DNA of 64,000 nt, from positions 62,001 to 126,000 of the forward strand of contig NZ_FOBF01000023.1 of NCBI RefSeq assembly GCF_900109355.1. Direction: 5' to 3'. Shown in pieces: positions 58,505 through 64,000 of the stretch (position 1 is the stretch's first letter; each line of letters begins with the position of its first letter). Below the pieces are notes generated by a model. That model saw nothing but the letters and a program-made list of their open reading frames with translations, had not been told where the DNA came from and did no database searches. The position numbers were made by a program, and so were the translations under genes. This DNA comes from Nonomuraea pusilla (GTDB taxonomy: Bacteria; Actinomycetota; Actinomycetes; Streptosporangiales; Streptosporangiaceae).

Positions 58505-59256
58505 CCCGCGACCCCGGACACGAAGCGAGATACCGCGCCATCGCCGCCGACCTCGCCGCGAAGATCCGGGCGGGACATTACGCCCCTGGCGAGGCGCTGC
58601 CGTCCCAACGGGACCTGAGCGCCTCGTACGGGGTCACCCTCATGACGCTTCGCCAGGCGCTTCGGCAGCTCAGCGACGAAGGGCTGATCAGCCAGCAGGC
58701 CGGTCGGGGCACGTTCGTGTCCCCGCCCCACCTGGCGTACCAGCTCGGCTCCCTGCAGAGCTTCGTCGACGACCTGCGCAAACAAGGCCACGAGGTACGC
58801 ACGGTCGTCGTCGGGCGGTCCTCGCGCCGGATCCCGGCACGGGTCGCGACCCAGCTGCGCACCGCCCCAGGGGAGACGGCGCTGCGGCTGGAACGAGTGC
58901 GGGAGTTCGCCGGCCGCCCCGCGATCCACCAGGTCTCCTGGATCCGCCGGCCGTCCGCGGAACGTCTCCGCGACGTGGACTTCACCACCGTCTCCCTCTA
59001 CGCCGCCCTCGCCGACTGCGGCATCGCGGTCGCGCGCGCGTCGGAGAAGATCCGGCCCGGACTGCTCGACCCGGCCGTCGCGTCCCACCTGCGCGAGCCC
59101 GCCGGCAGCCCGGTCCTGCTCAGCGACCGCGTCACCTACACCCTCGACGCGACCGCGGTGGTCGCCGACCACGCCACCATCCTCGGCAGCATGATGGAGA
59201 TCCGCACCGACCGCGCCGCCACCGGCCTCTCCCTCACCTGGGGCGCCACCAGCTGA
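58501..59256 (+). CDS. GntR/HutC-family regulator in the trpBA operon
   Basis: A 251-residue regulator: winged helix at residues 10-75 (RYRAIAADLAAKIRAGHYAP; VTLMTLRQALRQLSDEGLIS) and a UTRA effector domain from about 95 (LRLERVREFAGRPAIHQVSW). UTRA domains bind small molecules such as sugars or amino-acid derivatives. It is the third gene of the trpBA operon, and the AGTTATAGAACT sites before trpB probably are its operators. Regulation of trpBA by a GntR protein is unusual. Confidence 0.9.
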   Translation: MTRDPGHEARYRAIAADLAAKIRAGHYAPGEALPSQRDLSASYGVTLMTLRQALRQLSDEGLISQQAGRGTFVSPPHLAYQLGSLQSFVDDLRKQGHEVRTVVVGRSSRRIPARVATQLRTAPGETALRLERVREFAGRPAIHQVSWIRRPSAERLRDVDFTTVSLYAALADCGIAVARASEKIRPGLLDPAVASHLREPAGSPVLLSDRVTYTLDATAVVADHATILGSMMEIRTDRAATGLSLTWGATS

Positions 59257-59600
59257 CCCGGACGGCGAGGCCGGTGACCTGGTCACCGACAACTCCGGCC
59301 GTTCCTGGCCCGCCCCCTCGCCCGGCAGGATCGGCCCCTTCCCCTGCGTCCGGGGACGTCGGACGGGGAGCCGGTCCACGAGGAGCGCACCGGGCCGGGG
59401 TACGGCAGGGCCTACGGGCCGAGGTGGGCTTGACCTGGACGCCACCCGGCGCCTCAAGCTACGAGCTGGCCGTCGTGAGCGTGGACCGGGCCACCAACCG
59501 GGCACCGAGCACGGCGTCGTACTACGTCGTGGTGGCAGACGGGACATGAACGAGGCGACTTCCCTCACGTCAGTTGAGTTCCGCCGACCGAAGGGTCAGG
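59257..59600. other. Intergenic DNA with a possible FN3-like gene remnant
   Basis: A plus-strand frame ending at 59549 reads LTWTPPGASSYELAVVSVDR and SYYVVVADGT, which resembles the end of a fibronectin type III-like repeat of a secreted protein. It has no start or upstream domain, so I take it as the tail of a lost gene. Nothing else is supported. Confidence 0.4.
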
Positions 59601-59852
59601 ATGGCCGTCACCACCGCGGCACGAGGCAGATGGCGACGGTCGAGGGAGGCGGAGCTCATGCTCGGACGCGAAGGCCGGTACCGCTGGAGAACCAGGTTCC
59701 GGAGGCGATTGCCGTGGTTTCTCGTCAACCTCGGTGTTGCCGGCAAGGGACGTCGCGACTGCGGCGATCACGAGTGGTACGCCCACGACGGTCATGTTGA
59801 CCGCTGCTACCACTGCCGCTTCGGTGAACGGTCACGTGGCACGGGCCGGTGA
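59601..59852 (+). CDS. Small CxxC protein
   Basis: An 83-residue frame starting MAVTTAARGRWRRSREAELM. The C-terminal part RDCGDHEWYAHDGHVDRCYH-CRFG has one Cys, HEWY and a CYHC pair, a combination typical of small actinobacterial zinc-binding proteins. Preceded by AAGGGTCAGG. Very basic. It might be a real orphan gene; function unknown. Confidence 0.45.
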   Translation: MAVTTAARGRWRRSREAELMLGREGRYRWRTRFRRRLPWFLVNLGVAGKGRRDCGDHEWYAHDGHVDRCYHCRFGERSRGTGR

Positions 59853-59928
59853 CGCCAGGCCGTGGGAGACCAACGATCACCGGGCACACCGGGCACGGCT
59901 CCGGCCTGGCTGCCGGGCGCGCGCAGCC

Positions 59929-60684
59929 TCACATCCGGGCTCTCAGCACGTCGACCTCGCAGCCCGGTGCGAAGGGGTCGAAGCCGTGCTCGGTCAGCCA
60001 GCGAACTGCCAGCAGGCTTCGCAACGACCACCACGCGTGGATCACGTCGAGGTCGATGTCGGCGCCGTAGCCGGCGATGACGTCGTCGAGGTGCTCCTCG
60101 TGTCCGAGCGTGAAGGTGGCGAGGTCGTACAGGGGATCACCCTGGCCCGCCTCGGACCAGTCGATGATGCCGGTGACCACGTCGCCGTCGACGAAGACGT
60201 GCGCGATCTGCAGGTCGCCGTGTGTGAACGCCGGAGTCCACGGCCGGAGCGCGGCCTCGGCGACCTGGCGGTTGCGGGTGACCAGGTCAGCGGGCAGGAC
60301 ACCGTTCGTCACGAGCCACTCGCACTCGTCGTCGAGTTCCGCCGCCAGCGCGACGATGCTCCTGCCGGCCCGGCCCGGCCGGGGCGGCAGGGGCGGCAGG
60401 GGCGCTTCGTGCAGCTTCCGGATGGCGGCGCCCGCCGCGGCCCACGCCGCCGGCGACCCGGTCGACGGCCCGCCGAGGCGCCCAAGCGTCGTCCCCGGGA
60501 GTGCGGCGATCGCGAGCACGGGCGGCTTGCGCCACAGGACCTCCGGGGTCGGGACCGGCGCGAGGGACATCGCCTCGACCTCCGCGTCGATGCGCGCCTG
60601 ATCGGCGTCCACCTTCAAGAACACGTCACCCACGCGCAGAGTCGCGCGCTCGGAATGGGCGACGACGACTTCGACCTCATCCAT
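59929..60684 (-). CDS. Aminoglycoside-phosphotransferase-like kinase
   Basis: A 251-residue APH-type kinase: VFLKVDAD near residue 22 gives the ATP lysine, FTHGDLQIAHVFV near 165 the catalytic loop, and IIDWSEAGQGDPLYDL near 185 the metal site. The usual Asn of HGDxxxxN is His here. Members phosphorylate small molecules such as aminoglycosides or macrolides. It is co-directional with the nucleotidyltransferase-like gene 55 bp upstream. Confidence 0.88.
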   Translation of the reverse strand: MDEVEVVVAHSERATLRVGDVFLKVDADQARIDAEVEAMSLAPVPTPEVLWRKPPVLAIAALPGTTLGRLGGPSTGSPAAWAAAGAAIRKLHEAPLPPLPPRPGRAGRSIVALAAELDDECEWLVTNGVLPADLVTRNRQVAEAALRPWTPAFTHGDLQIAHVFVDGDVVTGIIDWSEAGQGDPLYDLATFTLGHEEHLDDVIAGYGADIDLDVIHAWWSLRSLLAVRWLTEHGFDPFAPGCEVDVLRARM

Positions 60685-60739
60685 GGGCGACCAGTATCCC
60701 GGGGATGGTCGCCGACGTCGCCAGGTTTATCGCGTGTGA

Positions 60740-61288
60740 TCAAGCTGCTGACCGCGCGAGGCGGTCTTGAACCAGTCGCCGGCGGTGCGCGGGGATGCTG
60801 CAGGCGTCCAAGGCCCGTCGCAGCAGATCAGGGTCGAAGCCGTGCGTAGCCATGTGGTCGAGGAGGGGTTCGTATCGGTCGGCCCGGTCGCGCAGGAGTT
60901 CCGTGGCCAACCGGATCTCCAGCCGGATCACCGGCACCTGGTGAGAGCCGCACGCGATCAGGACGTGATGCTGCCAGGGACCGCTGCCCACGCATTCCAA
61001 CGCGTCCGAGTCGACCTGCCGCTCGACGGTGCTGAGCTCCACGTCGACCCCGTTCACCTCGAACCTGGTGAAGTACTGCGAGGATTCCGGGAGCCACGAG
61101 GCGGCGTACAGGCAGGGGAACGACGAGAGCACCGCGGCGAACGTCTCCAGGTCCTCTCGGCCGGCGAGCAGGATGTCGATGTCCCCGGCGGGGAGCGGGA
61201 CTCCTTGCAGGAGCGCGGCGCCCGTGCCGCACACGCGGTAGGCCATGTCGGCGCCCGCAGCGTGGAGCGCGTCGAGTGCCATGCCCAA
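60740..61288 (-). CDS. Nucleotidyltransferase-like protein
   Basis: A 182-residue protein with the minimal nucleotidyltransferase pattern: GTGAALLQGVPLPAGDIDIL near residue 22 gives the G..D-x-D metal site, and FTRFEVNGVDVELS near 70 a further acidic strand. Similar to lincosamide/aminoglycoside-type or uncharacterised transferases. The start is ATG at 61288 or 61282. The neighbour is an APH-like kinase, so the pair may modify the same class of small molecule. Confidence 0.7.
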   Translation of the reverse strand: MGMALDALHAAGADMAYRVCGTGAALLQGVPLPAGDIDILLAGREDLETFAAVLSSFPCLYAASWLPESSQYFTRFEVNGVDVELSTVERQVDSDALECVGSGPWQHHVLIACGSHQVPVIRLEIRLATELLRDRADRYEPLLDHMATHGFDPDLLRRALDACSIPAHRRRLVQDRLARSAA

Positions 61289-61517
61289 TGCCGTGGTGGC
61301 ATCCGTCCGACTCAGTGATCTTGCCCGACCAACAGGATGATCCCTTCCCGGTGAAGCCAGCGTGACGACCCACGGTACGCCTCGGTCCAGACAGTTTTGA
61401 GTGGCTTGTTCAGGAGCGCTGGTGAACTCGGCCCAGAGCGGGCGGAGAACGCGGCCAGACCGAGTTCATGGGAGGCGTGAACCAGAGCGTGAAAGCATTC
61501 TCGCCGTCGCGGCAAGA

Positions 61518-62078
61518 ATGAGTGTGATCGTGTACAACACGCGTAGCGGGAGAGATCAACCGGCGGTTGCGGCCGATCTCTTCGACCGTTACTTCGCGGA
61601 GATCCATCGGTACATCGCCCGTCGTCTGCCCGCGGACGACGCCGACGACCTGGCCGCGGAGGTGTTCCTCGCGGCCTTGCGCGGCGGATACGACCCAGCC
61701 GTGGGAGAGGTCAGGCCGTGGCTGTACGGCATTGCCACCAACCTGGTCGCGCGGCACCGCCGTACGGAGACCACGCGGTGGAAGGCGCTCAGCCGGGCGG
61801 CGGAGCGTGACTGGGACGGCCACGAGGACCCTCTACTGGATCGGGTGCTCAACCGGGTGGACGCCGCGCGCTTCACCGGCCCGCTGGCGGGAGCGCTGGC
61901 CGCGCTGAAACAGCGCGATCGCGACGTGGTGCTGCTGATCGCGTTGGGCGGCCTGAGCCATGCCGAGGTCGCTTCCGCCCTGCACATTCCCTATGGAACC
62001 GTCGCATCCCGGCTTCACAGGGCACGCAAGCATCTGCGCTCGGCGCTCGGCGCCCTGAAGGAGGACATCGATGGATGA
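61518..62078 (+). CDS. Sigma-70 family (ECF-type) RNA polymerase sigma factor
   Basis: A 186-residue sigma factor. Region 2 is LFDRYFAEIHRYIARRLPAD and DLAAEVFLAAL; region 4 is LLIALGGLSHAEVASALHIP with GTVASRLHRARKHLRSAL. ATG at 61518 was chosen as the first start that gives the standard ECF length; the frame from 61401 is open but lacks a ribosome site. The next gene starts 8 nt before its stop, so the two are coupled. 61289-61517 shows no gene. Confidence 0.9.
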   Translation: MSVIVYNTRSGRDQPAVAADLFDRYFAEIHRYIARRLPADDADDLAAEVFLAALRGGYDPAVGEVRPWLYGIATNLVARHRRTETTRWKALSRAAERDWDGHEDPLLDRVLNRVDAARFTGPLAGALAALKQRDRDVVLLIALGGLSHAEVASALHIPYGTVASRLHRARKHLRSALGALKEDIDG

Positions 62079-63186
62079 GCTCGAACTGCTCGCCCGGGCG
62101 CTGCCCGACGCGCCCCCGCCCTCGACCGAGGTGGTCGCTCGCGCGCGTGCCCGCCTCGCCGCTGACGGCGTGCGCACCCGCCGCGTCCCTGGCCGTTCCC
62201 GCGCGCGGCTGTGGGGGTGGGCGCTGAGCTCGGCTGTGGCCACGGCCGCGATGGTCATAGCGGTCACACTGGTGGCCAACCTGGCTTCTGCGCCTGCTCC
62301 GGTGCTGGTCCAGCCGCGGAACAACGAACTGCTCGATCTGGCCGCCCGTGTGGAGCGCCTGCCTGAAGGAAGGGGCGCCTACTGGCGGGAGGTGATCATC
62401 ACTGGTGGACGGATCTCCGCAGGCGGCTACGACCTCCTGACCCGGCAGCGCATCGAGCGAACGGCTCCGCTGGACACCACGGAGAAGTTCATGCTGCGGA
62501 CTTCCGCGCAGGCCGCGCTCCCGGCCTCCGCAGCCGACGAACGCGCATGGCGTGCAGCGGGAGCGCCGACCCGGGTCAAGCCACGCTGCACCAAGGACAA
62601 CCCCGCCGACGAGTGCCGACCGATACAGATCACCGACCAGCCCCGAGGCTGCGAATGGCGTGACGGGAACGACGCCCAGGTCGGGGACCACAGCCTCGCC
62701 GACCTCACACTCGCCGATCTGGCTGCCATCCCCGCCGACAGGAACGGCCTGCTGGCCAAGCTCCGCGACTATCACCGCATCTGGCAGGATCGAGGGTTCA
62801 AGCAGCCGTTCGAGGAGTTCCTCCCTCTCGCGGGCAACCTGTTGTCCATGCCGATCCGCCCGCAGCTTCGTGCCGCGATCCTGCGCCTGCTGGCGGAACT
62901 TCCCGACACCAAGGTGTACGGCACGGCGACCGATCCACTGGGCAGGAAGGCGTTGTCGGTCACTTTCACTCGTGACCGCGAGCAGCCTCGGTCTCCGGGA
63001 TCGAAGCCGCTTCCCGCCTACACACGCACGTTCTTGGACATGGAGACCGGCGCCGCGCTGGCCCGGGCCAGTTATGTGCCGGGCGGTTCCGGAGGTGACG
63101 TCCTGACTCACTACATCGCGCAGGCGCCCGAGACGGGGTGGATCACGTCTCGGCCCACACCGCCGAAGTCCTGCAAGGTCAGGTGA
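62071..63186 (+). CDS. CU044_5270-family membrane protein
   Basis: A 371-residue protein with a short cytoplasmic N-terminus, one membrane segment (WGWALSSAVATAAMVIAVTL, about 50-73) and a large extracytoplasmic domain containing a CTKDNPADEC pair. It matches the CU044_5270 family, which is consistently encoded after ECF sigma factors in actinobacteria and is thought to control them. It overlaps the sigma gene by 8 nt. Confidence 0.85.
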   Translation: MDELELLARALPDAPPPSTEVVARARARLAADGVRTRRVPGRSRARLWGWALSSAVATAAMVIAVTLVANLASAPAPVLVQPRNNELLDLAARVERLPEGRGAYWREVIITGGRISAGGYDLLTRQRIERTAPLDTTEKFMLRTSAQAALPASAADERAWRAAGAPTRVKPRCTKDNPADECRPIQITDQPRGCEWRDGNDAQVGDHSLADLTLADLAAIPADRNGLLAKLRDYHRIWQDRGFKQPFEEFLPLAGNLLSMPIRPQLRAAILRLLAELPDTKVYGTATDPLGRKALSVTFTRDREQPRSPGSKPLPAYTRTFLDMETGAALARASYVPGGSGGDVLTHYIAQAPETGWITSRPTPPKSCKVR

Positions 63187-63249
63187 TCCAGGTTGAGGAT
63201 GCGTACCGTCGTTGCCCGGCGCCGGCCGATAGGAATCACCGGGTAGTGC

Positions 63250-63945
63250 TCATTGCGGATGGATCGGCTGTTCGACGGCGGCTCGGATCGCGGCGAAGTG
63301 GTCATGGGCCCGGGTGGTCATCTCGGCTGTCGCGTTGAAGGAGACCACGCCGAACGACGTGCGGTCCGCCCAGGCGCAGAAGTACGTCGTGGTGAGCCAG
63401 CACATCGTGTTCCCCTCGTAGGGCCACGCGTCGAGCGTCTCCGACTTCCTGGCGGCCCTGCCGAGCGACGGCATCAGCCAGTCCTTGAAGATCGCGTCCG
63501 CGTCCAGGTTCTCGGACTGGGCCGCGAACAGGGTCACCGGGGAGGTGAGCGGAGGCAGCGCCGACGAGGCACGGGGGTGAACGTAGAGCCCGCTGACCGA
63601 TTTCGTGACGTCGTAACCGCCGTTGCGCAGGCCGCGGAGGAAGACGGCGGTGTCGTCCTCGACGACACCGTCGAACTCGTGCCGCAGGGTCATGCCTACG
63701 ACCTGGGCCGGCAGCGTGACCGCGGTGGCGCCGCGCACGGCGGGCAGGCTCAGGCGCGCATCACTGGTCGTGGGCCGGGGCGAGGCCGTCGGCGACACGG
63801 GCGTGGGGCGGAGCGCGGCGGGTACGAGGCCGGCCGCGCCCAGGGCGACTCCCGCGACGACGCCCAGCGCGAGTAAGGCGGCTCCGGTCAGTGCCGGACG
63901 ACGCCGACGGGGCGTCGGCTCGCCGCCGGAGGACAGGGTCTCCAC
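63250..63945 (-). CDS. Membrane-anchored hypothetical protein
   Basis: A 231-residue protein with a basic N-terminus (RRRRPALTGAALLALGVVAG), one membrane segment at about 20-42, a Pro/Thr-rich linker and an extracytoplasmic domain with a possible disulfide pair (NTMCWLTTTYFCAW). Convergent with the CU044_5270 gene. No family recognised. Confidence 0.7.
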   Translation of the reverse strand: METLSSGGEPTPRRRRPALTGAALLALGVVAGVALGAAGLVPAALRPTPVSPTASPRPTTSDARLSLPAVRGATAVTLPAQVVGMTLRHEFDGVVEDDTAVFLRGLRNGGYDVTKSVSGLYVHPRASSALPPLTSPVTLFAAQSENLDADAIFKDWLMPSLGRAARKSETLDAWPYEGNTMCWLTTTYFCAWADRTSFGVVSFNATAEMTTRAHDHFAAIRAAVEQPIHPQ

Positions 63946-64000
63946 AGTCGTTCTCCGATCATGAGAAAGCGGCCATTATGAATGGCCGGCCACCGTGGAT

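Overview
The window comes from a high-GC actinomycete. Codon use, AICE-type integrative elements, SARP regulators, Ser/Thr kinases and a CU044_5270-type sigma-linked protein all fit. My inference is a Streptosporangiaceae-like genus (Nonomuraea, Streptosporangium or relatives), but no rRNA or other decisive marker is present.

Left half, 1 to about 36.4 kb: a tandem array of actinomycete integrative and conjugative elements (AICEs) in the 3' half of a tRNA-Ala(UGC) gene. Two identical 43-bp copies of the tRNA 3' segment (11714-11756 and 25641-25683) bracket a complete element B with int, xis, repSA, traSA and regulators. Element A fills 1-11713; its repSA runs off the left edge and its integrase and the intact tRNA should lie outside the window. 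To the right of 25683 is a decayed third element C, with a frameshifted integrase, a truncated repSA and a PP2C fragment. In each element the accessory genes sit between the same two non-coding repeats: R1, a long hairpin of about 63 nt at the end of a block of about 120 bp, and R2, about 230 bp with several hairpins. Slot A holds a nuclease/STAND-like P-loop protein, slot B an HNH/endonuclease VII zinc-finger protein plus a DUF4145 protein and an Mrr-like nuclease, and slot C an MDR oxidoreductase. The cargo of slots A and B is visibly AT-richer than its surroundings.

Middle, 36.6-56.4 kb: a specialised locus with two paralogous cassettes of the same layout: a very short lysine/glutamate-rich peptide, a hairpin, an E1/ThiF-like adenylating enzyme with an N-terminal RRE/PqqD-like domain, and an M50 membrane metallopeptidase that also carries an N-terminal PqqD-like domain. 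Cassette 1 is on the minus strand (36663-39163) and cassette 2 on the plus strand (48374-50797). Neither peptide has obvious annotation. I infer a RiPP-type (ribosomally made, modified peptide) system. Between them are a secreted trypsin-like protease, two SARP/NB-ARC/TPR regulators and a membrane Ser/Thr kinase with a GH6 cellulase-like extracellular domain. Cassette 2 is followed by a two-component system, an ABC transporter whose permease is fused to a secreted alpha/beta hydrolase, and a secreted ricin-type lectin.

Right end, 56.5-64 kb: chromosomal-looking genes: trpB-trpA co-transcribed with a GntR/UTRA regulator, a small CxxC protein, an aminoglycoside-phosphotransferase-like kinase next to a nucleotidyltransferase-like protein, and a sigma factor with its CU044_5270 partner. 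Functions were assigned by reading translated sequence; no database search or structure prediction was run.
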